Positions 18,101-26,512 of a stretch of DNA of 64,000 nt are shown here, one piece after another; position 1 is the stretch's first letter, and each line of letters begins with the position of its first letter. The notes under the pieces were generated by a model that searched no databases, was not told the DNA's origin, and saw only the letters and a list, made by a program, of their open reading frames with translations. The translations under genes were made by a program, and so were the position numbers. This stretch comes from Cryobacterium sp. HLT2-28 (GTDB lineage Bacteria > Actinomycetota > Actinomycetes > Actinomycetales > Microbacteriaceae), in assembly GCF_004402495.1 (NCBI RefSeq), contig NZ_SOFH01000027.1, positions 62,001 through 126,000 of the forward strand. The letters are read 5' to 3'.

Positions 18101-18987
18101 GCACCCCCAGCCGCACGGATGCCGGCCCCAGCGCCGGCGCGTTTGCCCCCGACCGGGGCCACGACCACGGCGAGAACGAGGGCCACGGCCACGTCGAGGT
18201 CGACGGCGTCGAACTCTCCGCCGAACTGGTCGAGGGTCCCTCGGTCGCCTCGCACGACGTCGCCGAATACGCGCTCTGGCTCGGCGACGACTCCCTCGTC
18301 CTCGCCCAGCAGCTGGGCTGGTGGATCTCCCGCGCCCCCGAGCTCGAGGAGGACATCGCCCTGGGCAACATCGCCCTCGACCTGATCGGCCACGCCCGCT
18401 CGCTGCTGCACTACGCCGGCGCCGAATCGAACCGCACCGAAGACGACCTCGCCTACTGGCGCACCGAACCAGAGTTCCGCTCGGCGCACCTGTTCGAACA
18501 GCCGAACGGCGACTTCGCGCACACCATCGCCCGGCAGTTCATCGCCGCGAACTACCTGTTCGAGCTCTACAGCCGGCTGGCCGGCTCGGCCGACGCGACC
18601 CTGGCCGCGATCGCCGCGAAGGCGGTCAAGGAGGTCGACTACCACCGCGACCACGCCGCCCAGTGGGTGCTGCGCCTGGCCCTCGGCACCGACGAATCCC
18701 GGGCCCGGATGATCACCGGGCTGGGCGACCTGTGGCCGTTCGTCGACGAACTCTTCGTCGACGAGCCGCTGATCGACCGGCTGGAGGGTGTGGCCGTGCG
18801 ACCGTCCACCCTGCGCGGCCCGGCCTGGGAGGCGATGGCCCCCGTGCTGCGGGAGGCTGAGCTCGACGAGCCGCGCGGCTTCATCTCCTCCGGCGGCGGC
18901 CGCCGCGGGGACCACTCCGAGAACCTCGGCCCGCTGCTCGCCGAGATGCAGGTGCTGGCGAGGTCCCACCCCGGGGCGTCCTGGTGA
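18097..18987 (+). CDS. paaC: Phenylacetyl-CoA epoxidase structural subunit PaaC
   Basis: The 296-residue protein starts at a GTG overlapping the paaB stop. It is the ferritin-like partner of PaaA without a complete di-iron site: YALWLGDDSLVLAQQLGWW, NIALDLIGHARSLLHYAG, VKEVDYHRDHAAQWVLRL. The N-terminus is longer than usual, and residues 22-35 are His-rich (HDHGENEGHGHVE). That segment could bind metal or be a disordered tail; no function is known to me. Confidence 0.95.
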   Translation: MSTPSRTDAGPSAGAFAPDRGHDHGENEGHGHVEVDGVELSAELVEGPSVASHDVAEYALWLGDDSLVLAQQLGWWISRAPELEEDIALGNIALDLIGHARSLLHYAGAESNRTEDDLAYWRTEPEFRSAHLFEQPNGDFAHTIARQFIAANYLFELYSRLAGSADATLAAIAAKAVKEVDYHRDHAAQWVLRLALGTDESRARMITGLGDLWPFVDELFVDEPLIDRLEGVAVRPSTLRGPAWEAMAPVLREAELDEPRGFISSGGGRRGDHSENLGPLLAEMQVLARSHPGASW

Positions 18988-19526
18988 CCGAGTCGAGGGT
19001 GGCGCCCGGCGCATCCGTCGCCCGCCCGCGGCCGGCCGACCTGGCCTCCCAGCGGGCCTGGGACCTGGCCGCGCGGGTCTGCGACCCCGAGATCCCGGTG
19101 CTCACGATCGAAGACCTCGGCGTGCTGCGCTCGGTCACGGTCGACGGCACGCGAACGACCGTCACACTGACCCCGACCTACAGCGGATGCCCCGCGATGG
19201 AGGCCATGCGGGACGACGTGCTCACCGTGCTGCGCGGCGCCGGCTACGACGACGTCACCGTCGAACTCGTGCTCGCCCCCGCCTGGACCACCGACTGGAT
19301 GAGCGAGGAGGGGAAGGCGAAGCTGGTGACCTACGGCATCGCCGCCCCCACCGGGCGTTCCGGTGTTCGCCCGGCCGGCGCCGTGCGCCTGCAGCTCGCA
19401 GTCAAATGCCCGCGCTGCTCCTCTCTGAACACGCGGGAACTCGCCCGCTTCGGCTCGACGTCGTGCAAGGCGCTCTATGAGTGCCGGGACTGCCTCGAAC
19501 CGTTCGACTACTTCAAGGTGTTGTGA
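18984..19526 (+). CDS. paaD: PaaD, DUF59/MIP18-family protein for epoxidase maturation
   Basis: The 180-residue protein has an N-terminal MIP18/DUF59 domain (CDPEIPVLTIEDLGVLRSV, SGCPAMEAM with C69). Its C-terminal zinc ribbon uses C142, C145, C161, C167 and C170 in KCPRCSS...CKALYECRDC. PaaD is thought to assist Fe-S or di-iron assembly of the epoxidase rather than catalyse. It starts at a GTG overlapping the end of paaC. Confidence 0.93.
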   Translation: MTESRVAPGASVARPRPADLASQRAWDLAARVCDPEIPVLTIEDLGVLRSVTVDGTRTTVTLTPTYSGCPAMEAMRDDVLTVLRGAGYDDVTVELVLAPAWTTDWMSEEGKAKLVTYGIAAPTGRSGVRPAGAVRLQLAVKCPRCSSLNTRELARFGSTSCKALYECRDCLEPFDYFKVL

Positions 19527-19528
19527 CC

Positions 19529-20734
19529 ATGGCCGCACGAAATCTCGGCAGTTCCGATTCAGCCACGACCGTTCTCGACCCGGCCCGGCTCGACCCGGCG
19601 CAAGATGACGCACCCCTCGAGGGCGCGCCCGGCGCGCCGGCCGGCAAACGCCGCGGCCGGTTCCACACCCTCACCGTGGCGGAGGTGCGCCCGCTCACCC
19701 AGGACAGTGTCGAGGTCACCTTCGCCGTGCCGCCCGAGCTGCACGGGGAATACGACTACGACCCCGGCCAGCACCTCGCCCTGCGCGCCACCATCGACGG
19801 GCGGGAGTTGCGGCGCAGCTACTCCATCTGCCGCCCGCGCACCGTCGGCTCGGTGAGCGTCGCGATCAAGCGCGACCTCGGCGGCGTCTTCTCCAGCTGG
19901 GCGAACACCGAGCTGCACGCCGGCGACCGGCTCGACGTGATGAGCCCCCAGGGCACCTTCACGACCGCCCTGGATACCCTCGACGACACCCACATCGTCG
20001 GCATCGCGGCCGGAAGCGGGATCACCCCGCTGATGTCGCTCGCGCACACCGTGCTCGAGCGCTCCGCGACCTCCCGGTTCACCCTCGTCTACACGAACCG
20101 CACCGCGCTCGACGTGATGTTCCTCGACGAACTCGCCGACCTCAAGGACAAGTACCCGGCCAGGCTGGCGCTGCACCACGTCCTGTCCCGCCAGACCCGC
20201 TCCTCGACCCTGCTCTCGGGCCGGATCGACGAGGAGAAGCTGCGGCTCATGCTCGCGAGCATCATCCGGCCGGCCGCGGTCGACGAGTGGTTCCTCTGCG
20301 GACCGTTCGAACTCGTGCAGCTGTGCCGCGACACCCTGGAGAGCGTCGGCGTCGCGCCGGAGCACATCCGCTTCGAACTGTTCACCACCGGCGAGCCGTC
20401 CCACGCCGGCGGTGACACCGGTCGCCCGGTGATCGTCGCGGCCGGGGACAAGACCTTCGAGATCGAGTTCACCCTTGACGGGGAGAGCGCCACGGTGACG
20501 ACACCCGTCAACGCCAAGGAGAGCATCCTGAACGCCGCCCTCCGGGTGCGGCCGGACGTGCCGTTCGCCTGCGCCGGGGGAGTGTGCGGCACCTGCCGCG
20601 CCAAGCTGGTCAGCGGCGACGTGATGATGACCGAGAACTACGCGCTCGAGCCGGACGAGATCGCCCGCGGCTACGTGCTCACCTGCCAGTCGCACCCCAC
20701 GACCGACAAAGTCGTCGTCGACTACGACGTCTGA
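19529..20734 (+). CDS. paaE: Phenylacetyl-CoA epoxidase reductase PaaE
   Basis: This 401-residue reductase passes electrons from NADPH to PaaA. It contains an FAD-binding domain (RRSYSICRPR, HYDPGQHLAL-type motif as YDPGQHLALRA), an NAD-binding domain (GIAAGSGITPLMSLAHTVL) and a C-terminal plant-type [2Fe-2S] ferredoxin with C-A-G-G-V-C-G-T-C and a distant LTCQSHP cysteine. An alternative GTG at 19523 would overlap the paaD stop by GTGA, as in paaC and paaD. About 50 residues at the N-terminus are disordered. Confidence 0.95.
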   Translation: MAARNLGSSDSATTVLDPARLDPAQDDAPLEGAPGAPAGKRRGRFHTLTVAEVRPLTQDSVEVTFAVPPELHGEYDYDPGQHLALRATIDGRELRRSYSICRPRTVGSVSVAIKRDLGGVFSSWANTELHAGDRLDVMSPQGTFTTALDTLDDTHIVGIAAGSGITPLMSLAHTVLERSATSRFTLVYTNRTALDVMFLDELADLKDKYPARLALHHVLSRQTRSSTLLSGRIDEEKLRLMLASIIRPAAVDEWFLCGPFELVQLCRDTLESVGVAPEHIRFELFTTGEPSHAGGDTGRPVIVAAGDKTFEIEFTLDGESATVTTPVNAKESILNAALRVRPDVPFACAGGVCGTCRAKLVSGDVMMTENYALEPDEIARGYVLTCQSHPTTDKVVVDYDV

Positions 20735-20761
20735 CCGACCATCGTTGAGAGGCCACCAGCC

Positions 20762-21535
20762 GTGATCGAACTGACCATCCGCGACGACGTCGCACACGTC
20801 GTCCTGAACGCCCCCGATAAGCTCAACGCGCTGGACCCGGCCGCGCTCGCCGAACTCGACGCCGCCTACGAGGCGGCGGAGACGGCCGGGGTGCGCGCAC
20901 TCGTGCTGCGCGGCGAGGGCCGGGCGTTCTGCGCCGGGCGCGACATCGCCGGCGTCGACCCGCGCCGCGACGACGTGATGGGGTTCCTCGGCGGCCTCGT
21001 CACCCCCCTGCTCAGACGGATGAGCGCCTTCCCGGCCCCCACCTTCGCGGTCGCCCACGGCGCCTGCCTCGGCGTGGGCCTCGGCCTGCTGATCGCGACG
21101 GATGTCGTCTACGTCGCCGACACGGCGAAGATCGGTTCCCCGTTCGCCAACCTCGGCGCCACGCTCGATTCGGGCGGGCACGCCCTGTTCGTGGAGCGGC
21201 TCGGCGCGCACCGCACCCTCGACCTGATCTACTCCGGCCGGCTGATGTCGGGCGCCGAGGCGGTGGCCGCCGGGCTGTTCAGCCAGGTCTTCCCGGCCGA
21301 CGCGGTGCGGGCGGCGACCGAGGAGGCCGCGGCGCGTGCAGCGACCGGTGCCACCCAGGCGTTCCTGGCCAGCAAGGAGCTCGTGCGGGCGCTCCGCGAC
21401 GACCGGCTCGGGCTGTGGGAGAGCGTCGCGGCGGAGAACCGCGCCCAGGCCGCGCTCTGCGCCACGAACGACTACCGGGAGGGCTTCGCCGCGTTCCAGG
21501 AGAAACGCCGGCCGGTGTTCACCGGACGGGACTGA
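20762..21535 (+). CDS. Enoyl-CoA hydratase/isomerase (PaaG/PaaF type)
   Basis: The 257-residue crotonase-fold protein uses a GTG start with GAGAGG upstream. The crotonase oxyanion loop GEGRAFCAGRDIAGVD is at about 51-66 and GACLGVGLGLLIATD at about 100-114. In the phenylacetate pathway the ring epoxide is isomerised to the oxepin by PaaG, and a crotonase PaaF hydrates later; sequence alone does not separate these. Its position 27 bp behind paaE favours PaaG. Other pathway genes (paaZ, paaJ, paaH) are not in the window. Confidence 0.88.
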   Translation: MIELTIRDDVAHVVLNAPDKLNALDPAALAELDAAYEAAETAGVRALVLRGEGRAFCAGRDIAGVDPRRDDVMGFLGGLVTPLLRRMSAFPAPTFAVAHGACLGVGLGLLIATDVVYVADTAKIGSPFANLGATLDSGGHALFVERLGAHRTLDLIYSGRLMSGAEAVAAGLFSQVFPADAVRAATEEAAARAATGATQAFLASKELVRALRDDRLGLWESVAAENRAQAALCATNDYREGFAAFQEKRRPVFTGRD

Positions 21536-21916
21536 CCGCTTCCCCACCCCCGAAGTCACCCGTCGGGTGATCGAGCCCCGGTGGTCGAGCGTCGCGGCGC
21601 AGGTTGGAGAAGCGGGCGGATGTTCTAGTGTGCGCCAGCTTCTCCAACCTGAGCCACGAGTCTCGACCAGCGCCGCCCGGTGGTCGAGCCTGTCGAGACC
21701 GCACCCTGCCCAGGCTCTGCGGCACTACCGCCGGACTTCAGAGCGGCCGGAGTATCTGGCATCCCCTGGCTGCTCACCATTGGTCGTGAGACACCCCGGG
21801 AGCAGTGCGATGGAGGCGGGCGAACACGCGCGAACACGTGCACGTCTCCATGCGCCACGCGTCTGGGACCAGCGGCAGGAAACGCCGCCGTCCGTCACTG
21901 AGAACCGCAGGCCGGG
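21536..21916. repeat. Non-coding gap with nested inverted repeats after the paa operon
   Basis: No gene is seen in these 381 bp. AGGTTGGAGAAGC (21601-21613) and GCTTCTCCAACCT (21638-21650) form a perfect 13-bp inverted repeat with a 24-nt loop. GTCTCGAC (21660-21667) pairs with GTCGAGAC (21692-21699). CCCGGTGGTCGAGC occurs twice (about 21577-21590 and 21676-21689). The composite looks like a dispersed intergenic repeat of the 'GGTGGTCGAG...GTCGAGACC' kind and may also act as the paa terminator. Bases from 21700 to 21916 hold nothing I recognise. Confidence 0.6.
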
Positions 21917-22171
21917 TCAGCGGCGGCGGCCCTGGAGCGCCCGGTAGGCACGCATCAGCTGGGGCACCACGAGGTAGACGGCGACGGGCACCACGACGAT
22001 CGACAGCACGAACGCCCGGAGAACCGGGTTCCAGCCGGTCGCGAACGGGGCGATCGCGAAGAAGCCCAGGGTCACGAGCGGGAAGATGGCGATCCAGGTG
22101 ATCATCGCCCTGACGTGCACGGACGGGGGTGCTGACGCGGGGCTGCTCTGGTTCGGCTGGGACATGGACAT
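21917..22171 (-). CDS. Small two-helix membrane protein, unknown function
   Basis: It has 84 residues with two hydrophobic helices, about 22-46 (AMITWIAIFPLVTLGFFAIAPF) and 51-72 (RAFVLSIVVVPVAVYLVVPQL), and an Arg-rich end. AAAGG lies upstream of the ATG. It follows the flavoprotein gene by 64 bp on the same strand and may share its transcript. I do not recognise a family. Confidence 0.65.
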   Translation of the reverse strand: MSMSQPNQSSPASAPPSVHVRAMITWIAIFPLVTLGFFAIAPFATGWNPVLRAFVLSIVVVPVAVYLVVPQLMRAYRALQGRRR

Positions 22172-22235
22172 GGTTGTGCCTTTCGCTGGGTCATGCAGTG
22201 GTTGTGAGTTGAGAGTGGTCGTGAATCGAGCTCGG

Positions 22236-23180
22236 TCAGGCGGATTGCCGGCCGGCGGATGCGGCGACGATGTCCTGCTGGAGCAGCCATCCGTTGATCG
22301 CGATGGCGCTGGCGCTTCCGGCGCCGGCAGCGGTGATGACCTGGGCGCTGGGCGTGACGACATTGCCCGCGGCCCAGACGCCGGGAACGCTGGTCTGGCC
22401 GGCCGCGTCGACGGCGACGAGCCCGGTGCGGGGGTCGGCCTCGCAGCCCAAGGAGCGCAGGAGATCATCGGTGGGGCGGGGGACGGGAGCGATGAACACG
22501 GCCTCGCACTCGAGGGAGTGTCCGTCATCGAGGCTGACCGCGACGGGGCCGTCAACCTCTCCGCTGAGCCGGGAGACCGTGCCGTCGACGATCCGGATGC
22601 CGAAGGCCCCCAGGTAGTGCCGCTCGGCCGGAGTCAGCTCGATGCTGTTGGTCAGGAGGGTCACCCGGTCGCTGTACCGGCGTAGGAGCCCGGCCTGCTT
22701 GAGTGACATCTCGCGGGCGGCCCCGCCGATCACGCCGATCGAACGGTCCCGCACCTCGTAGCCATGGCAGTACGGGCAGTGGTGCACCAGCGCGCCCCAT
22801 CGTTCGCTCACTCCGGGGATGCCGGGGAGCTCGTCTTTCAGTCCGGTCGCCACCAGCAGGGTCCGGGCGACCTCGACAGTGCCGCCGGCCAGGGTCACGT
22901 CGAATCCGCCGTCGTCGCGGCGCTCGATCCCTCTCACCGTCGCGGGTTCGATCGTGGCGCCGGCGGCAGTCGCCTCGCGGCGGCCGGCGGCCAGGAACTC
23001 GGCCGGCGGCATCCCGTCGCGGGAGAGGAAACCGTGCATGTGTGCCGCCGGTGCGTTGCGCGGCTCGCCGGCATCGAGCAGCAGGACGCTCGCGCGGGCC
23101 CTCGCCAGCACCAGTCCGGCGCTCAGGCCTGCGGCGCCCGCGCCGATGATAATCACATCGTGGTGTGTCTTCTCGGTCAT
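22236..23180 (-). CDS. Thioredoxin-reductase-like FAD/NAD(P) oxidoreductase
   Basis: The 314-residue protein starts at an ATG with a strong GGAGGTGGTG site. It carries the FAD motif VIIIGAGAAGLSAGLVLARA at residues about 9-28, a redox dithiol in HCPYCHGYE near 137-145, the pyridine-nucleotide motif IGVIGGA and the C-terminal GVWAAGNVV. The CPYC spacing and size match thioredoxin reductase homologues. It is divergent from an XRE-cupin regulator, a common pairing, so the true substrate may be a small disulphide rather than thioredoxin. Confidence 0.88.
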   Translation of the reverse strand: MTEKTHHDVIIIGAGAAGLSAGLVLARARASVLLLDAGEPRNAPAAHMHGFLSRDGMPPAEFLAAGRREATAAGATIEPATVRGIERRDDGGFDVTLAGGTVEVARTLLVATGLKDELPGIPGVSERWGALVHHCPYCHGYEVRDRSIGVIGGAAREMSLKQAGLLRRYSDRVTLLTNSIELTPAERHYLGAFGIRIVDGTVSRLSGEVDGPVAVSLDDGHSLECEAVFIAPVPRPTDDLLRSLGCEADPRTGLVAVDAAGQTSVPGVWAAGNVVTPSAQVITAAGAGSASAIAINGWLLQQDIVAASAGRQSA

Positions 23181-23270
23181 TGTCACCACCTCCGCAAGTA
23201 GAGTCCCACCGCCGTGGCGCCGAGTGGAAGTTTTGTTGCCGAAACAGGGAGAAGCTGATTCGATGGGCGC

Positions 23271-23864
23271 ATGAGCACTGCGCAACGCATCGAGACCGCG
23301 CTCAGCCAGATCGCGCCCCGGCTGCGTAGAATCCGCCAGAAGAAGGACCTGACCCTGGCCGAGCTGTCGAAGGCCACCGGGATCTCCACGAGCACACTGT
23401 CCCGCCTCGAATCGGGGCAGCGGAAGCCCAGCCTCGAACTCCTGTTGCCGATCGTGGCCGCCCTCGGGGTGCCCTTCGACGAGGTCGTGACGCCGCCGAG
23501 GATCGAAGACCCCCGAGTGCTCCAGAACTCCACCCGCACCGACGGGCGCACCCTCACCCCGCTGTCGGTACACCAGGGCGAGCCGCAGGCGTTCAAGATG
23601 TCCATTCCCGCGACGGATCGCGACCCTGAGCCGCGAACCCACTCCGGCTACGAGTGGATCTACGTGCTCTCCGGCCGGCTGCGGCTGGTCCTCGGGGAGC
23701 ACGACATCATCATGGGAACCGGCGAAGCCGCGGAATTCGACACCCGGAACCCGCACTGGTTCGGGTCGACCGGCGCGGGGGCTGTCGAGATCCTGAGCAT
23801 GTTCGGCAAGCAGGGAGAGCGCATCCACGTGCGCGCCCGACCCCCCGGCGAGGTTCGCCGGTAG
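23271..23864 (+). CDS. XRE-family regulator with C-terminal cupin domain
   Basis: The 197-residue protein joins an XRE helix-turn-helix (about 15-72; RRIRQKKDLTLAELSKATGISTSTLSRLESGQRKPSLELL) to a cupin (about 110-190; HSGYEWIYVLSGRLRLVLGEHDIIMGTGEAAEFDTRNPHWFGS). Such proteins sense a small ligand or metal in the cupin. It is divergent from the flavoprotein at 22236-23180 across a 90-bp gap, which makes that gene its probable target. Confidence 0.9.
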   Translation: MSTAQRIETALSQIAPRLRRIRQKKDLTLAELSKATGISTSTLSRLESGQRKPSLELLLPIVAALGVPFDEVVTPPRIEDPRVLQNSTRTDGRTLTPLSVHQGEPQAFKMSIPATDRDPEPRTHSGYEWIYVLSGRLRLVLGEHDIIMGTGEAAEFDTRNPHWFGSTGAGAVEILSMFGKQGERIHVRARPPGEVRR

Positions 23865-23924
23865 CATGGTGGATTGACCACTGCGGAACGCACGAGCGTT
23901 TCGCGTACGTTACGGAGAGATCCC

Positions 23925-24338
23925 ATGACCGCAGGAACAGTCTGGGTCCCGCCCAGCGCGCTCGCCTCGATGATCGAGGAACTCGCGCAACTGGCCACGC
24001 ACCCCAGTCCCGACGCCACCACGGTCGACCGCATCCGCGCGCTGCGAAAGACCCTTCGTCATTCCGAATCCGAGATCAAACCGGACGACGGGCTGGTCGA
24101 ACCCGGGATGCGGGTCACCGCGATGCTATCCGGCGACACCCGGGCGACCGTGTTCCTGCTCGGGGAACGAGAGCTCGCTTCGCTCGATCCCGGCGTGGAC
24201 ATCGATGTGTATTCCCCGTCGTCACCGGTGGGCCGGGCCATCATCGGCTCCTTTGTAGGGGACACCGTCACGTACGCCACCCCTTCCAACCCGAGCGTTC
24301 GGATCGAGATCCTCGCCGCCGTCCCCTACGCAGGCTGA
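23925..24338 (+). CDS. GreA/GreB-like (Rnk-type) protein
   Basis: The start is ATG at 23925 with GGAGAG upstream; 137 residues. The C-terminal half looks like the FKBP-like domain of Gre factors (SSPVGRAIIGSFVGDTVTYATP at about 105-126). The N-terminal half is short, with a single helical region (SMIEELAQLATHPS...IRALRKTLRHSE), and lacks the long acidic-tipped coiled coil of a true GreA. It may therefore bind RNA polymerase without cleavage activity, as proposed for Rnk-like proteins. It lies 60 bp after the XRE-cupin gene. Confidence 0.7.
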   Translation: MTAGTVWVPPSALASMIEELAQLATHPSPDATTVDRIRALRKTLRHSESEIKPDDGLVEPGMRVTAMLSGDTRATVFLLGERELASLDPGVDIDVYSPSSPVGRAIIGSFVGDTVTYATPSNPSVRIEILAAVPYAG

Positions 24339-24379
24339 GGCGGTCGATTGGTCGGACGATGCGGAGGCCTCCGGCCGGG

Positions 24380-24451
24380 TCTCATCACTTCGCCATCACG
24401 ATCCCGTCCGACAAGTTCGACGCGGCTCACCGGCGTGTTGCTGCCGCTGGT
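24380..24451 (+). pseudogene. Possible remnant of a VOC/glyoxalase-like gene
   Basis: In the gap between the Gre-like gene and the EamA gene, one plus-strand frame reads SHHFAITIPSDKFDAAHRRV, which resembles the 'HHFAF.IP..KFDEA' segment of vicinal-oxygen-chelate proteins. No start, upstream domain or continuation is found, so only a fragment would remain. The resemblance is short and may be chance. Confidence 0.3.
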
Positions 24452-24632
24452 GCCGGGCGCGGCGCAATATGCTGCTCGTATCTGCGGCTCGCACGCGAGT
24501 CGTGGCATCCGTTCGGATTCTCCGTCACAATTCGGGTTTGTGGCCGACGACCCGCTCGATGAGTTGCTGTGGGGCTGCCTCGGGTGGCCGCCCCACAGCG
24601 ACATTCGCCCGGCCACGCGCCGCCGGCAGGGA

Positions 24633-25562
24633 TCAGGCGGCGGCGAGCATCCCGGCGGCGGCCAGCGCGAGGGCAAGGCCGAGCCACTGCACGGGCGCGA
24701 TGCGTTCCCGCAACACCACGGCCGCGAGCAGGATCGTGCCGGCCGGGTACATCGCGGTGAGCACGCTCATCACGCTCAGGTCCCCTGCCCGCATCCCGAG
24801 GAGCAGCAGGAAGTTGGCCGTGACGTCGACCACGCCGCAGGCCGCCGCCAGCCGGAGACCCACCAGCAGGGTCGGGCGCCGAAGCGGCAGCGCGGCCCGA
24901 GGGCCCGGGGTGCCCGCCGCCCGTGACCGGCCCGTCGCCGGCACGGCCGGCATCCGTCGTCGGCGCAGGCCGGTCAGGGCCAGCACGCCGACCAGGACGA
25001 ACATGATCGTGCCGTTCACGGCGCGGTTCAGCACCAGCGGAACCAGCCCGCTGTCGTCGGGGGTCAGGTCGATCATGATCATGAACCCGCCGATCATGGC
25101 ACCGGAGCCGAGCGCCATCAGCACCCCGACCGTGCTCGGCCGCACCGCACCCTTCTCCGGGACGAAGCCGACCAGCACGACCGCCACCAGGGCCAGCCCC
25201 AGGGCCCAGTAGCCGATCGGGGCGAGCCGGTCGCCTCCGGCCAGTCCGGCCGCCATCGGCACCACCGCGGACACCACCGCGGTGAGCGGGGACAGGATGC
25301 TCATCGGCCCGATCGCGAGGCAGGCGTACAGGAGCGAGATGGCGATGGCGCCGCTGACCCCGGACAGAGCGCCCCAGAACACGGCCTGCGGCGACCAGAC
25401 GCCGCCGACGAACGGCAGCGCGAGGAGCAGCGCGGCCAGACCGGATGCCGCGGCGACCGCGGTCACGAGCATGGAACTCATCCGCCTCGCGGCCAGGCCG
25501 CCGAGGAAGTCGGCGCTGCCGAAGATGAGCGCCCCGATGAGGCCGAGTCCCGCGGTGAGCAT
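24633..25562 (-). CDS. EamA/DMT-superfamily transporter
   Basis: This 309-residue protein has about ten membrane helices in two EamA repeats. The first begins GLIGALIFGSADFLGGLAAR. The second follows a basic loop at about 200-225 and ends in a conserved-type TAMYPAGTILLAAVVLRERIAPVQWLGLALALAAAGMLA. DMT transporters move metabolites such as amino acids or nucleosides; the substrate is not evident. It stands alone, with its 5' end beside a small tandem repeat. Confidence 0.85.
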   Translation of the reverse strand: MLTAGLGLIGALIFGSADFLGGLAARRMSSMLVTAVAAASGLAALLLALPFVGGVWSPQAVFWGALSGVSGAIAISLLYACLAIGPMSILSPLTAVVSAVVPMAAGLAGGDRLAPIGYWALGLALVAVVLVGFVPEKGAVRPSTVGVLMALGSGAMIGGFMIMIDLTPDDSGLVPLVLNRAVNGTIMFVLVGVLALTGLRRRRMPAVPATGRSRAAGTPGPRAALPLRRPTLLVGLRLAAACGVVDVTANFLLLLGMRAGDLSVMSVLTAMYPAGTILLAAVVLRERIAPVQWLGLALALAAAGMLAAA

Positions 25563-25614
25563 GAGAAGCCCAGCCTAGCGAGCGGCGGCGGAGCCGGGGC
25601 GGATGCCTGCCCGG

Positions 25615-25662
25615 CTGCCCGCCGTCCCGCCTGCCCGCCGTCCCGCCTGCCCGCCGTCCGGC
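25615..25662. repeat. Three tandem 16-bp repeats
   Basis: CTGCCCGCCGTCCCGC occurs at 25615-25630 and 25631-25646, and a third copy with one change at 25647-25662. They lie in the divergent gap between the EamA gene (start 25562) and the membrane protein gene at 25702, where promoters are expected. Confidence 0.85.
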
Positions 25663-25701
25663 GCCGGGTAGGGTGGGAGCGAACGGGCCGAGGGGGCGAC
25701 G

Positions 25702-26358
25702 ATGACCACACGGTGGGCACGGTTCGCCCGCGGCTGGATCGCCGCCCTGTTCTCGACCTTCGTCGCCGCGCTCTCACACACCCTCGGCGGCGGATCCGGC
25801 CCCGGCCTCGTGCCCGTAGCGCTGTCCCTCGCCTTCGCCGGCATCGTCTGCGTCGGACTGGCCGGCCGCACCCTCTCGCTCTGGCGGGTGAGCCTGTCCG
25901 TGCTCGCCAGCCAGCTGATCTTCCACGGCCTGTTCTCGCTCGGCGGCTCGGGCGGTGCGATGGCGACGCCCTCCGCCGCGCCGCACGACCACCGCTGGAT
26001 CGCCGTCCTGGCCGACCCGGCGCTGCTCGCCGCGCCCGGTTCCGGACGCCTCGGCTCCGGCGCCATGACCGGCGCAATGGCCGGTGGCCCCGCCGACGGC
26101 ATCGCCATGCGGCTGGCCCACCTCGCCGCCGCCGCCGTGACGATCCTCGCCCTCCGTTTCGGTGAACGCGCGTTCTGGGGTCTCCTCGAGAACGCGTGCC
26201 CGATCATCCGTGCGCTCTTCGCGCAGCACCCCCTCGTGCTGCCGCCGCGGTCGCCGCGCCGCATGGTGACCACCGCCCGGGTCTTCACGCCCCGGGACCT
26301 GAGAGTGCTCCTCTCGGTCATGCGCCATCGTGGCCCGCCGGTCTCCCTGCCCGCCTGA
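25702..26358 (+). CDS. Membrane protein of unknown function in a copper module
   Basis: The 218-residue protein has about four to five hydrophobic segments (8-27, 36-55, 60-80, 135-152). A loop between about 85 and 130 is rich in His, Met, Gly and Ala (APHDHRW, GAMTGAMAGG). The last 60 residues are basic and cytoplasmic by the positive-inside rule. It stands 155 bp upstream of YcnI and CopC on the same strand, where CopD-type importers are often found. I infer a copper-related role, without a family match. Three GCCTGACGCT repeats follow its stop. Confidence 0.6.
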   Translation: MTTRWARFARGWIAALFSTFVAALSHTLGGGSGPGLVPVALSLAFAGIVCVGLAGRTLSLWRVSLSVLASQLIFHGLFSLGGSGGAMATPSAAPHDHRWIAVLADPALLAAPGSGRLGSGAMTGAMAGGPADGIAMRLAHLAAAAVTILALRFGERAFWGLLENACPIIRALFAQHPLVLPPRSPRRMVTTARVFTPRDLRVLLSVMRHRGPPVSLPA

Positions 26359-26512
26359 CGCTGACCGCCTGACGCTGCCTGCCTGACGCTCCCGTCTAGT
26401 CGGCCCCGCGCGTCGGACATCGTCAAGACCAGACCGATTGCGCCACCGCGCCGAACCCTCTGCAGGCCTCGTCCTGCGTTCCCGCCGGCGCGCCCCACAG
26501 CAAGGACACCCC

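Noticed and set aside
24339-24632. A full gene in the gap before the EamA transporter
   Set aside because: No frame has a start, ribosome site and sustained coding bias. Only the short VOC-like segment listed as a possible remnant was seen.
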